From positions 2,232,001 to 2,296,000 of the forward strand of contig NC_013791.2 in the NCBI RefSeq assembly GCF_000005825.2: a stretch of 64,000 nt of DNA, given 5' to 3'. The notes beneath the pieces were generated by a model. It was not told where the DNA came from, made no database searches, and saw nothing but the letters and a program-made list of their open reading frames with translations. Of this stretch, positions 17,242 through 26,230 are shown in pieces; position 1 is the stretch's first letter, and each line of letters begins with the position of its first letter. The position numbers and the translations under genes are program-made. The stretch is from Alkalihalophilus pseudofirmus OF4 (GTDB lineage: Bacteria; Bacillota; Bacilli; Bacillales; Bacillaceae_D).

Positions 17242-18491
17242 TATTCTATATTCCACCTTTTCAGTTCGTTCAACAAATAAAAACAACCATAGTTTATCGT
17301 CCTCTGACGAATGGCTTCTCTGTTGCCGCTTAGTTTTAACTTATGTACGGCCATCTCATTGTTCGGGCCGCATATTCCGATATAAACTTCTCCAGGCTTT
17401 TTACCATCTTGTGTACCAGGTCCAGCAACGCCTGTGAAACTGATCCCAATATCTGATTGAAGCTTCAGTTTAACAGCTTTAGCCATTTCCAAGGCACATT
17501 CTGCACTTACCACTCCGTTTTCAGCAATAATTTTATTCGGTACACCTAAATGATTTTCCTTCACTTTTGTTGCGTAAGAAATAATACTTCCATGAAAAAT
17601 CTCAGAGGCTCCTGAAATGGATGTAAGTGCACTTGAGAAAAGGCCTCCCGTTAAGCTTTCAGCAGCCGCAATATAGTACTTATGTTTTTTAAGCTGCTTA
17701 GATACGACTTCCATTAACGTTGTCTCACCGTACCCATAAAAATATTCTCCGACACGAGAAAGGATGGCTTTTTCTACTTGATCAAGGAGCTGGACACTTA
17801 CGTTTGGGTCATAATGTTTGACTGTCAGCCGCAAAGTAACCTCACCCTCGCTAGCAAGCGGTGCAATCGTAGGGTTGGTTTGGTTGACAAGCAAATCATC
17901 AATCATTGCTGCTAATTTGGATTCGCCTATCCCAAAAAACCTGAGGACTCGGGATGTAATTTTCTCCTGTGTCACATTGTCTTTCTCAAGCAGCGGTCTT
18001 AATTCAGACACCACCATTGGCTGCATTTCTTTTGGAGGGCCGGGAAGCAACACAAACTTACATTGATCGGTCTCCAAAACCATTCCAGGCGCCATTCCAT
18101 TATGATTAACCAATACATGGCTGTCTTCAATGACAAGCGCCTGTTTTTTGTTATTTTCCGTCATGACCTGCCCTCTTTTTTCAAAGAAAGAAGTAATAGC
18201 ATCTAACGATTGTTGGTGATACACAAGATCTTTCCCGCAGATCTCAGCAACGGTTTCTTTCGTTAAGTCATCTTTAGTGGGACCTAGCCCGCCAGTTAAT
18301 ATAACCAAATCAGATCTCTTAGAAGCTTGGTTGAGAACGTCAGTCAACCGTTCTTCGTTATCACCAACCACAACATGATAAAATACATCAATTCCATGCT
18401 GAGCTAGTTCCACGGATAAGAAAGCAGCATTTGAGTTCACGATCTGGCCAAGTAATAATTCGGAACCAACGGCTATAATTTCCGCTTTCAT
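17241..18491 (-). CDS. cinA: Competence/damage-inducible protein CinA
   Basis: A 416-residue two-domain protein: an N-terminal molybdopterin-binding-like domain (residues 1-170, with ILTGGLGPTKDD near residue 64) and a C-terminal PncC-type nicotinamide-nucleotide amidohydrolase domain (about 255-410, AAESLTGG and FTGVAGP). In competent Gram-positives CinA is cotranscribed with recA. A GGGGGGAG site precedes the ATG. The gene follows pgsA by 13 bases and is joined by TAATG to the helicase gene, so pgsA-cinA-helicase form one coupled unit. Confidence 0.96.
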   Translation of the reverse strand: MKAEIIAVGSELLLGQIVNSNAAFLSVELAQHGIDVFYHVVVGDNEERLTDVLNQASKRSDLVILTGGLGPTKDDLTKETVAEICGKDLVYHQQSLDAITSFFEKRGQVMTENNKKQALVIEDSHVLVNHNGMAPGMVLETDQCKFVLLPGPPKEMQPMVVSELRPLLEKDNVTQEKITSRVLRFFGIGESKLAAMIDDLLVNQTNPTIAPLASEGEVTLRLTVKHYDPNVSVQLLDQVEKAILSRVGEYFYGYGETTLMEVVSKQLKKHKYYIAAAESLTGGLFSSALTSISGASEIFHGSIISYATKVKENHLGVPNKIIAENGVVSAECALEMAKAVKLKLQSDIGISFTGVAGPGTQDGKKPGEVYIGICGPNNEMAVHKLKLSGNREAIRQRTINYGCFYLLNELKRWNIE

Positions 18492-18504
18492 ACTCTCCCC
18501 CCTT

Positions 18505-19086
18505 TTACTTAGATTTTAAAATAACATGACGATTCTTCATGAAATAATCAATTCCAGAAAGCAGCGTTAAGATCGTAGCAATCCAAATTGAAATCATTGC
18601 AAAAGGGATAGATAATGCTTCAAACGGCAGGTTATACAGCATAAGAGCAGAGATACCGATAATCTGCCACACTGTTTTCCATTTACCTAAATTGCTGGCT
18701 GCAATTACTTGACCATCTGCAGCAGCGACAAGCCTGATACCTGTCACTGCAAACTCACGGCTGATAATAACAATAGCCATCCAAGCAGGAAGAGCACCAA
18801 GTTCTACCAGGCCTATTAGAGCAGCAGTAATTAATAATTTATCTGCTAGCGGGTCTAGAAACTTGCCAAAATTGGTTACAAGGTTTAACTTTCTAGCATA
18901 ATACCCGTCTAACCAATCTGTTGCCGCAGCAAATATAAAAAGCAATGCTGCAATAAAATGAGCCACAGGTATCTCAACGCCTAACCATTCCCACTGTCCC
19001 ATTGGCAGCGGTGCAAGCAGAAACACCATAAAAATCGGTATTAAACAAATTCTTGAAATCGTAATTTTATTAGGTAAATTCACCAA
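18505..19086 (-). CDS. pgsA: CDP-diacylglycerol--glycerol-3-phosphate 3-phosphatidyltransferase
   Basis: PgsA makes phosphatidylglycerophosphate, the committed step to phosphatidylglycerol and cardiolipin, in the membrane. The 193-residue protein has about four to five hydrophobic segments and the CDP-alcohol phosphotransferase signature DWLDGYYAR plus G-x3-D-x3-D (FGKFLDPLADK, near residues 75-86). The GTG start has GAAGGGA 6 bases upstream. It lies upstream of cinA with a 13-base gap, the order seen in Bacillus. Confidence 0.97.
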   Translation of the reverse strand: MVNLPNKITISRICLIPIFMVFLLAPLPMGQWEWLGVEIPVAHFIAALLFIFAAATDWLDGYYARKLNLVTNFGKFLDPLADKLLITAALIGLVELGALPAWMAIVIISREFAVTGIRLVAAADGQVIAASNLGKWKTVWQIIGISALMLYNLPFEALSIPFAMISIWIATILTLLSGIDYFMKNRHVILKSK

Positions 19087-19118
19087 ACGTCCCTTCTTTC
19101 GTCAGTTTCCTATGTACA

Positions 19119-19613
19119 TTATCTCATGTTGACAAATTGAACAGGGAAGTCGAAATCCTGCTGCTTCATAACTTGAATTACATGTTGTAAGTCATCGATG
19201 CTTTTCCCTGTTACCCTAACTTGTTCGTTTTGAATTTGTGCTTTTACTTTAAGCTTTTCATCACGAATGAGTTTAGTGATTTTTTTAGCACGGTCTGCAC
19301 TCAAACCTTTAACTAAGGTGATGACTTGACGCACTGTCCCGCCATGTGCACGTTCAATTTTCCCAAAATCCATTGCTTTTTGTGAAAGGCCACGTTTTAT
19401 AAATTTTGATTGCAAAATATCAATAACACTTTCTAGTTTGTATTCATCATCAGAAATAATCGTAATATGATCATCATCTGTTCGTTCAATTGAACTTTTA
19501 GATCCTTTAAAATCATAGCGGTTTTTAATCTCTTTCATTGCTTGGACAATGGCATTGTCTACCTCTTGACCATCAATATCTGAAACAATATCAAATGAAT
19601 GTTCTTTTGCCAT
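19119..19613 (-). CDS. YajQ-family nucleotide-binding protein
   Basis: A 164-residue protein of the YajQ/UPF0234 family, two ferredoxin-like folds. Some members bind cyclic-di-GMP or nucleotides, but the role in bacilli is not settled. The family blocks [21 protein letters not shown] and [12 protein letters not shown] are visible. The frame begins with a GTG at 19622, but that codon is part of the GGAGTG site for the ATG at 19613. A 32-base gap separates it from pgsA. No clear terminator lies between them, so they may be cotranscribed. Confidence 0.9.
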   Translation of the reverse strand: MAKEHSFDIVSDIDGQEVDNAIVQAMKEIKNRYDFKGSKSSIERTDDDHITIISDDEYKLESVIDILQSKFIKRGLSQKAMDFGKIERAHGGTVRQVITLVKGLSADRAKKITKLIRDEKLKVKAQIQNEQVRVTGKSIDDLQHVIQVMKQQDFDFPVQFVNMR

Positions 19614-19787
19614 TTGTTTCACTCCATTCTCTCTATCTCTTTTCTAAAGTCTACCTCATATTGTACCATATTATGGACTAAGTTGAGAAACAAGTCGGAC
19701 TTCTCTAATGAAGTTAATCTTTCTTAGAGTTATCTGATTCTGAAGTTCTTCTGCCTTCTGTTTTATGCACTCTAAGGCTGACACTAT

Positions 19788-19820
19788 CAAAAAAAGAAAT
19801 GGCTGCTTGCCATTTCTTTT
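19788..19820 (-). terminator. Intrinsic terminator after rodZ
   Basis: AAAGAAATGGC and GCCATTTCTTT form an 11-base-pair stem with a 5-base loop, followed on the minus strand by TTTTTG. It overlaps the end of rodZ. Confidence 0.88.
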
Positions 19821-20721
19821 AGTCATTCACGCTGTTTGTAATATTAATTTTTTGATGGATGATCTCTAATGGGAAGTCAACCTCTTCATCGTTAACGATC
19901 AACGTTACATTTTGTGAGGCGCCAAAGTTAAATTCAACTTCTTCTTCTCCTTGGAAGTCATACTCTAATTCTTCTCCACTTGCGGGCTGACCCGAGAAGA
20001 ACATATTACCTAAACCGTTTTTCACATCCACATATGAGCTGTCGCTAAATTGAATCACTACATCGAAACGATCAGCTTCCAGTTCAAAATAAGAAGTATT
20101 ACCACTGCTGTTTAAAAGGTTTAATGTTGAGGTTTCTGACGAAGTTTCCTCTTCTTCTTCCTCTTCCTCTACAGCAGGCTCTTCTTCAACTGCATCTTCA
20201 TTAGCCGCTTCTTGATCTCCTTCTGCCTCTTCATCAGCTTCAGGCTCCGTTGCTCCTTCAGAGAAATCAGCATCGACATTTTCTTCTGGATCAGGGGCAA
20301 TCGCAGCATCCCTCTCACCGCCGATACTTTGAGTTACAAGCCATATGCCTAGAGCAATGACGACCAAAAAGGCAAGCGCAATGACAGCCGGTAAGAATGC
20401 AGGCGCTTTAGATGATTTCTTTGGCTGACGTACGGGCGATTTAGACCGCTCAGACCTTGATGGCAAATCAATTGATTCTTTTTGAGGATTTGGGAGTTCA
20501 TTTCTGTACTGATCAAACAATGGTTCCGGATCTAACCCAACTGCTTCTGCGTATGTTTTCACAAACGCGCGGGCATAAAAGAGTCCGGGCAGCGTATCAA
20601 AACGCCCCTCTTCTATAGCAAGCAGATATCGCTTTTGAATCTTCGTACTGCGTTGAAGGTCCTCAAGCGATAACCCCTTTTCCTCACGAGCCTCTCTTAA
20701 ATGTTGTCCTAATTCTGACAT
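19819..20721 (-). CDS. rodZ: RodZ-like membrane protein with cytoplasmic HTH domain (YmfM)
   Basis: RodZ links MreB filaments to the elongation machinery. The 300-residue protein has an N-terminal Cro-like HTH (residues about 3-70, LREAREEKGLSLEDLQ), a basic juxtamembrane stretch, one transmembrane helix (about 113-135), and an extracytoplasmic region. That region begins with a very acidic low-complexity linker (about 140-195, many Glu runs) and ends with a DUF4115-type beta domain. The ATG at 20721 has AGGTAGGTG upstream and is preferred to the in-frame GTG 9 bases earlier. The acidic linker is stronger than in B. subtilis. Confidence 0.9.
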   Translation of the reverse strand: MSELGQHLREAREEKGLSLEDLQRSTKIQKRYLLAIEEGRFDTLPGLFYARAFVKTYAEAVGLDPEPLFDQYRNELPNPQKESIDLPSRSERSKSPVRQPKKSSKAPAFLPAVIALAFLVVIALGIWLVTQSIGGERDAAIAPDPEENVDADFSEGATEPEADEEAEGDQEAANEDAVEEEPAVEEEEEEEETSSETSTLNLLNSSGNTSYFELEADRFDVVIQFSDSSYVDVKNGLGNMFFSGQPASGEELEYDFQGEEEVEFNFGASQNVTLIVNDEEVDFPLEIIHQKINITNSVND

Positions 20722-20742
20722 TTCAAACACCTACCTACAACT

Positions 20743-21510
20743 TTAACTAATATCAAATGATGAAAAGCCAGATTCCATTACTTCGTAAGAAATCGTCTCC
20801 TTTTCATTATTTCTAAGTTCAATAATACAATCAAAATCCTCTAGTTCATATTCCGTTTCACGGACAAAAATATCAGGATGCTCAACCACTTTAACTGCCG
20901 GAAGACGCATAATATCCCTGACTAATGTACGATGTCTTTCAGTAGAGCGCATTGTCGAGACAATTCCGTCAATAATAAAGATATGGTCTTCACTTAATTC
21001 ATCATCGGCTAATTGATTACGGACCGTTTGCCGCAAGAGCGTAGAAGATATAAACGACCAGCGCTTATTGGCACACACACTTGCTGCTACAATTGATTCT
21101 GTCTTTCCTACTCGAGGCATTCCTCGAATCCCAACCAAGTAGTGGCCGTCTCGCTTATACAACTCGGCCATAAAATCAACCAACAGTCCAAGTTCTGTAC
21201 GAATAAAACGGAAGGTCTTCCGATCATCAGCGTCACGCTCAATATAACGCCCATGACGAATAGCCAGCCTGTCACGAAGATGAGGTTCACGAAACTTCCT
21301 TACAGTAATGCTGTCAATTGTATGTAAAATAGCGCGAAACCTAGCAACTTGATCATCACTTTTACTTCTGATAAGCATACCGCGGCGCATATCGTCTACA
21401 CCGTTTATTGTCACGATATTAATTTTCAGCATCCCAAGTAATGAAGATATATCTCCTAACAACCCTGGCCTGTTATTATGAATTTGATATTCTAAGTACC
21501 ATTCTTTCAT
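20743..21510 (-). CDS. ymfK: YmfK-family protein (DUF3388) with ACT-like and P-loop-like segments
   Basis: A 255-residue conserved Bacillus protein of unknown function. Residues about 1-75 resemble an ACT regulatory fold (IHNNRPGLLGDISSLLGML, then INGVDDMRRGMLIRS). A central GMPRVGKTES stretch near residue 131 looks like a Walker A, followed by HIFIIDGIVSTM near residue 176, which could be a Walker B. Small-ligand-regulated NTPase activity is an inference. It lies 21 bases upstream of rodZ and probably shares its transcript. Confidence 0.82.
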   Translation of the reverse strand: MKEWYLEYQIHNNRPGLLGDISSLLGMLKINIVTINGVDDMRRGMLIRSKSDDQVARFRAILHTIDSITVRKFREPHLRDRLAIRHGRYIERDADDRKTFRFIRTELGLLVDFMAELYKRDGHYLVGIRGMPRVGKTESIVAASVCANKRWSFISSTLLRQTVRNQLADDELSEDHIFIIDGIVSTMRSTERHRTLVRDIMRLPAVKVVEHPDIFVRETEYELEDFDCIIELRNNEKETISYEVMESGFSSFDIS

Positions 21511-21760
21511 CTATTAACGTCACCTTTCGTTATAGAATAAAGCCGTATTTAGGTAACACATTTGACAAAACAAGATTTCAATTTTTTACTTCCTTTTAAT
21601 GATAATGGATTTTAGTTATAATTGAAAGTGCTTTGTCACTTTAATCGCTAAATGAATAAAAAGGATTACGAATTCATATTTTACTATAATCTATCTTTAC
21701 TTCATACACTTTTATTTGCAATCTAAAACATTTTTTGTATAAGACCTTGTTTAATCATAG
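21511..21760 (-). other. AT-rich intergenic region upstream of ymfK
   Basis: About 250 bases between ymfK and the ymfJ terminator. It is very AT-rich and no open frame stands out. A small inverted repeat, AAAGTG-N5-CACTTT (around 21625-21641), is present. The best promoter-like sequence facing ymfK is TTGAAA with a weak TGTTAC 17 bases on. A TTGACA also occurs on the plus strand near 21563 but faces no gene. Confidence 0.45.
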
Positions 21761-21789
21761 AAAAAACGCCGCAGCTGCTGCGGCGTTTT
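21761..21789 (-). terminator. Intrinsic terminator after ymfJ
   Basis: A GC-rich perfect stem, AAACGCCGCAGC/GCTGCGGCGTTT, is followed by a T-run on the minus strand, directly after the ymfJ stop. Confidence 0.92.
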
Positions 21790-21795
21790 CCTATA

Positions 21796-22047
21796 CTACC
21801 CTTCGTTGCGAACAAGCTTTACCATCATGTTTGCGATAGCATGCTGCTCGCCTTCATCTGCTACTTTCCATAGCTCAGCTAAAACACGCTCTTGCTCATT
21901 TTTAGGCTCGACTTGCTGTGCAAGATATTCACCAACTTGATAAGCAACATCTGATACCACATTTTCATTCATGCCCTCGTGTTGAGCTTGATTAAGACGA
22001 TCACCTAAAAAGTCTTTCCATTGATCCCAATTATCGAGTACAGACAT
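21796..22047 (-). CDS. ymfJ: YmfJ family protein (DUF3243)
   Basis: An 83-residue, acidic, all-helical protein of the DUF3243 family, with no known function. It begins MSVLDNWDQWKDFLG and has the family DVAYQVGEYLAQQV segment. A GGAGGGG site precedes the ATG. It sits at the end of the ymfF-ymfH-ymfI run, 73 bases after ymfI, with its own strong terminator. No membrane segment, metal site or nucleotide motif is visible. Confidence 0.88.
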   Translation of the reverse strand: MSVLDNWDQWKDFLGDRLNQAQHEGMNENVVSDVAYQVGEYLAQQVEPKNEQERVLAELWKVADEGEQHAIANMMVKLVRNEG

Positions 22048-22120
22048 AATAACCCCTCCTTGAGTAGAAATGTATTACAAGCTTATTTTCTCAAGAGAGG
22101 GCTTTTTTTATGCATGACTT

Positions 22121-22843
22121 TTAACAATACCATGCTCCATTTACAGATAAAATTTGTCCGTTTATGTAATTCGATTTATTAGAACATAAAAAAGCAACTG
22201 CATGAGCAACATCTTCTACCGACCCAATTGCCCCAGCAGGAATATCTGAAGTGATGGCTTCAATATCTTCTTTTGTGTATTCATTCAACATGTCTGTATC
22301 AATGGCACCAGGTGCTACTCCATTAACTTGAATATTGCTTAAGGCAACCTCTTTAGCAAGGCTTTTTACAAAGCTATTCAAGCCCCCTTTTGCACTCGAA
22401 TATGCCACCTCACATGCCGCCCCTGTCATCCCCCAGATGGATGAGACAGCAATCACTTTTCCTTCTTTTTGTTGAATCATGAATGGCATAAGTGTTCTCG
22501 TTATCTTTATTGGGTTAAGTAAATGAATATTCATGATCTGATTAAGTCGTTCATCCGTAAGGTCTGTAAATAGTTCAGTTGAGCTTAGTCCACCGTTATG
22601 AATTATAGTATGAATAGGTGTATGTAGTTGTCCTAAGAGCTCATCTGCACCATTAATATGACTCAAATCCGCTTTCACAATCCATACCTCAGCACCTTTT
22701 TCCCTGCAGGTATGCGCAACCTCTTCGATCAACTTCTTGTTTTGATAATAATGTAAAAATAGAGCGCACTCAGGTGCAGCCAGCTCTTTTGCAATTGCTG
22801 CTCCAATCCCGCGCGACGCTCCCGTAATTAAAATTGATTTCAT
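22121..22843 (-). CDS. ymfI: SDR-family oxidoreductase YmfI
   Basis: A 240-residue short-chain dehydrogenase/reductase. It has the nucleotide-binding TGASRGIGAA near residue 7, HNGG near residue 79, and the catalytic triad in VSSIWG and YSSAK. In B. subtilis YmfI reduces the modification on lysine 32 of elongation factor P, and the conserved neighbourhood suggests the same job. The long frame starts inside ymfH at 22891. The ATG at 22843 gives the family start MKSILITGASRG and has GGAGGG 13 bases upstream, a rather long spacing. Confidence 0.88.
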   Translation of the reverse strand: MKSILITGASRGIGAAIAKELAAPECALFLHYYQNKKLIEEVAHTCREKGAEVWIVKADLSHINGADELLGQLHTPIHTIIHNGGLSSTELFTDLTDERLNQIMNIHLLNPIKITRTLMPFMIQQKEGKVIAVSSIWGMTGAACEVAYSSAKGGLNSFVKSLAKEVALSNIQVNGVAPGAIDTDMLNEYTKEDIEAITSDIPAGAIGSVEDVAHAVAFLCSNKSNYINGQILSVNGAWYC

Positions 22844-22866
22844 CGTTGGATTTATACCCTCCGATC

Positions 22867-24153
22867 TCACTTTTCCGCTCTTACTTGGCATACTGTGAAG
22901 CGCTTAAAGTCAAAATGTTCTTCTAGAACTTCACTTAGGTGCTCTTTTGTGATCCCTTCAAGTACAGGAACTACATCAAATAGAGTCATGTCATTGAATT
23001 GATAACGCGTAAATTGATTAGCAATATATTCTGGAGAATTAAGCGAACGAAGAAAAGATCCTATCTTTTTCTTAACCGCACGATTAACAACAGACTCATC
23101 TAGCGCTTCTTGTTTGAATGTTGTAATCATTTCTTTGATCGCTTCAGCTAATTCATCCGGTTTCTTCGTATCTCCACCAAGAATGGTAAAGCCAAACCCT
23201 TCTTCGGCCGAATAATCGAAGGAAAACGAGTCATCAATTAAACCTTGTTCATATAGTTTTTGGTAATTAGCTGAACTTTGACCAAACATTAAATCAAGTA
23301 AAATGTTAATAGAAAGCTCATGCTTTAATAAATCTTCCCCTTGTCTAGATGGATTCGCTTCTTTAAATCCAACTAAACACTTCGGAGTTTGAACCGGCAT
23401 ATGAATGACATTTTTCTCAGTTGCGACTTCATTAGGTTCATCATCAAAGACCCGGTTGATCGTCTCTGGGGCTGCAAAAGACTTACTCCCTTGATTCTCT
23501 TTTACTTGCTTCATAATGGCTTGTGGGTCAACTGGACCGATGATAAATAATAACATATTATTTGGATGGTAAAATGTTTGATAGCAAGTATATAAAAGAT
23601 CTTTCGTAATGTTGGAAATGGATTCAATTGTTCCGGCAATATCTAACTTGACTGGGTGATTCACAAACATATTCTCAATCACACCGAAGTAGGCACGCCA
23701 ATCGGGGTTATCATCGTACATCGTAATCTCTTGACCGATAATCCCTTTTTCTTTTTCCACACTTTCTTCGGTAAAATAAGGATGCTGAACAAAGTCTAAT
23801 AAGGTTTCTAAATTCTTTTCGACATTTGTTGTACTTGAGAATAAATACGCCGTTCTTGTGAAGCTTGTAAAGGCATTGGCAGATGCACCTTGTTTACTAA
23901 AATCCTGAAACACATCACCATTTTCATCCTCAAACATTTTATGCTCTAGAAAGTGCGCAATTCCATCGGGTACATGAATCGTATCATTACCACCAAGAGG
24001 GGTAAATTTATTATCAATCGATCCATATTTTGTAGTGAAGGTTGCAAATGTTTTATTAAACCCTTCTTTAGGAAGAATATACACATCTAAACCATTTTCT
24101 AACTTCTCATGGTAAAGCGTTTCTTTAAGCTGTTCAAAAGTAAGTTGTTTCAT
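22867..24153 (-). CDS. ymfH: M16-family zinc peptidase YmfH (active-type subunit)
   Basis: A 428-residue M16 peptidase. The inverted zinc motif is complete: H67-F-L-E70-H71, with a downstream Glu in the region VEKEKGIIGQEI. M16 enzymes often work as pairs with one active and one inactive subunit, and ymfF directly upstream appears to be the inactive one. The start overlaps the ymfF stop as TAATG, so translation is coupled. No signal peptide is visible, so it is probably cytoplasmic. The natural substrate is unknown. Confidence 0.92.
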   Translation of the reverse strand: MKQLTFEQLKETLYHEKLENGLDVYILPKEGFNKTFATFTTKYGSIDNKFTPLGGNDTIHVPDGIAHFLEHKMFEDENGDVFQDFSKQGASANAFTSFTRTAYLFSSTTNVEKNLETLLDFVQHPYFTEESVEKEKGIIGQEITMYDDNPDWRAYFGVIENMFVNHPVKLDIAGTIESISNITKDLLYTCYQTFYHPNNMLLFIIGPVDPQAIMKQVKENQGSKSFAAPETINRVFDDEPNEVATEKNVIHMPVQTPKCLVGFKEANPSRQGEDLLKHELSINILLDLMFGQSSANYQKLYEQGLIDDSFSFDYSAEEGFGFTILGGDTKKPDELAEAIKEMITTFKQEALDESVVNRAVKKKIGSFLRSLNSPEYIANQFTRYQFNDMTLFDVVPVLEGITKEHLSEVLEEHFDFKRFTVCQVRAEK

Positions 24154-25433
24154 TATGAAGCTTCACCGCCTTTTAAGAAATAAATGGTATCTAACTCTAT
24201 TTTTTGAGCGGCATGCATTACATCTTCTTTTGTGACTTGATCTATTTCTTTAAGCATATCTTCAAGAGTACGGTTATGTCCGCTTACAATTTGGTGATAA
24301 CTTAGTTCCACATATCCACGAGCAACATCAGACGTTTCTAGCAGCTGATTTTTCAGCATTGCTTTCGTTTGATCTAATTCAGCTTCCGTAAAATCACCTG
24401 AACACATTGCTTCAAGCTGCTCTTTGATAATCGTAACTGCACGGTCATACTTCGCAAATTCAATTCCGCTCATGACCATCATGACACCTTTGTGACTTTC
24501 ATATCTTGAAGCGGCATAGTAGGCAAGGCTCTCTTTCTCACGAACATTGATAAACAATTTCGAGTGAGAGAAACCTCCAAATAGCCCGTTGCATACTTGC
24601 ATCGCTACATAATCATCATCTTTATAGGTTGTATATGTACGATACCCCATATGCAGCTTTCCTTGCTTAACATCTTGTTCTTCTATCACGACATTTTCTT
24701 TTTCTACTTTTGGGCTCTCAGAACTAGGCGGCGTTTGATCAATTGGCTCACGTCCATTGATATTGAAATAGGTTTCCACTTTAGCAATGGCTTCATCTGC
24801 TTCCATTGCTCCTACCAAGTAAAGGTCTATGCGGTCTTTTTTTAGAAGCTGTTGATAATATTCATACAGCCCCTCAGCTGTAATCGCTTCCACTTCTTCC
24901 ACCGTTCCATATGAAGTAAGTCCAAACGGCTCATTTTTACACATTTCTTCAGTGATACGAACATTTGCATAGCGCATTTTATCATCATATACAGATTGAA
25001 TACGCTGCACGAGGGAACGCTTTTCATTTGCTACAATAGAGGCATTAAACCCATTCTCCTCCACTAGCGGATCAAGCAAGACCTCAGAGATTAATTTAAT
25101 CCCTTCTTCAAAAAGAGGCGTTTGATCAGTTAAAAAGGTTTCATTGGCTACATCTAATCGGATCGTTATGACATGCTGCTCGCCCTTTTTTTGAACATCA
25201 GATGCAAGCATCGCTCCGTACAGTTCATCAAGGCGGCCGCGAACCTCTTTTCTAGAAGGAGATTGAGCGGTCCCATTTTGCAGAACATGAGGCAATAGTG
25301 CACGCATGGCTACGGTTTCTCTATCTAATGGAGCTTTTATCATTAACATTAATGTATTCGTTTTATAACGATCGGTTTTAATGGTATGGATGTTTATTCC
25401 TCTAGATTCTTTCGTTTTCTCCATCAGCTGCAT
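24153..25433 (-). CDS. ymfF: M16-family peptidase-like protein YmfF (zinc motif lost)
   Basis: A 426-residue M16-fold protein. The position of the HxxEH motif reads LPHVLQNGT (near residue 47), so two of the three zinc-site residues are missing and it is unlikely to be catalytic alone. A C-terminal M16 half is present, with SREK/ESLAYYAASRYE near residue 305. It is probably the regulatory or substrate-binding partner of YmfH. AAAGGAGATG lies before the ATG. It starts 33 bases after ymfC and begins the ymfF-ymfH-ymfI-ymfJ series. Confidence 0.9.
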   Translation of the reverse strand: MQLMEKTKESRGINIHTIKTDRYKTNTLMLMIKAPLDRETVAMRALLPHVLQNGTAQSPSRKEVRGRLDELYGAMLASDVQKKGEQHVITIRLDVANETFLTDQTPLFEEGIKLISEVLLDPLVEENGFNASIVANEKRSLVQRIQSVYDDKMRYANVRITEEMCKNEPFGLTSYGTVEEVEAITAEGLYEYYQQLLKKDRIDLYLVGAMEADEAIAKVETYFNINGREPIDQTPPSSESPKVEKENVVIEEQDVKQGKLHMGYRTYTTYKDDDYVAMQVCNGLFGGFSHSKLFINVREKESLAYYAASRYESHKGVMMVMSGIEFAKYDRAVTIIKEQLEAMCSGDFTEAELDQTKAMLKNQLLETSDVARGYVELSYHQIVSGHNRTLEDMLKEIDQVTKEDVMHAAQKIELDTIYFLKGGEAS

Positions 25434-25466
25434 AAAATCATCTCCTTTTTACCATTCATGCCTAGT

Positions 25467-26192
25467 TTATGCTTTGACTCGCTTTCTTACTACGTGGAAC
25501 TTAAATTTATCTGCTCTAAAGTAATTTAGTGAGTAAAGCAGAGGCCGCTCACTTTGATCATAATGAATTTGCTTAAGCAGTAAGAGCGAAGTTTCAGGAT
25601 CACATTGAAGGATTTCAGAGACACGCTCGTGAAAACCAATCGGTTCGATGTAGGTCACGGCATAACTTATAGAGTGACCAATTTCTTCAAGATAATTAAA
25701 GATTGACTTAGTTTCATGAATAGAATGGTTCTCAAGCAATTGATTTGGGACTTTATCTAAACAATATACAACAGGCACTTGGTCTGCTGTTCTTACACGC
25801 TCAATTTCCATTACTTCTGTTAATTCGTCTTGATTAAAGCGGCGTCGATCTTCATCCGTTGCCTCTCTTACAGCAGAAGATAAAAAGATCGTACCAGGCT
25901 CCATATTTGCCTGTTTAATCATATCTGTCACACTATATAACTCTTCTATCCCTGCTGAGAAAAGTGGTTTGGTGTGAACAAACGTCCCGACTCCGTGACG
26001 TCTGATCACTACTCCTTCCTCTTCAAGAAGGCGAAGCGCCTCCCTGAGCGTTGCGCGGCTCACTCCTAGCTGCTTTGATAGTTCAAATTCAGAAGGCAGC
26101 TTTTCTCCTTCCTCATACACTTTATTTTCAATATCATCTTTAATACGATCTATAACCTGTAAATACAACGGACGATGATCTGCTTTAATCAA
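25467..26192 (-). CDS. ymfC: GntR/HutC-family transcriptional regulator YmfC
   Basis: A 241-residue regulator with an N-terminal winged helix (residues about 5-75, [25 protein letters not shown] split across the helix-turn-helix) and a C-terminal UTRA effector domain (about 90-240). The frame opens at a GTG (26201) that sits within the ribosome-binding site AAAGGAGTGG. The TTG at 26192 has the better 8-base spacing and is taken as the start. It follows spoIIIE by 38 bases. The ligand and target genes are unknown, but control of the ymfF operon downstream is possible. Confidence 0.87.
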   Translation of the reverse strand: MIKADHRPLYLQVIDRIKDDIENKVYEEGEKLPSEFELSKQLGVSRATLREALRLLEEEGVVIRRHGVGTFVHTKPLFSAGIEELYSVTDMIKQANMEPGTIFLSSAVREATDEDRRRFNQDELTEVMEIERVRTADQVPVVYCLDKVPNQLLENHSIHETKSIFNYLEEIGHSISYAVTYIEPIGFHERVSEILQCDPETSLLLLKQIHYDQSERPLLYSLNYFRADKFKFHVVRKRVKA

Positions 26193-26230
26193 AGTCTCCA
26201 CTCCTTTAGAACTTATTCTCTCTCTCCACT

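Noticed and set aside
21563-21591. Plus-strand TTGACA with TTTACT 17 bases on
   Set aside because: It faces the complement of ymfJ and ymfI and no plus-strand gene follows; likely a chance match in AT-rich sequence.
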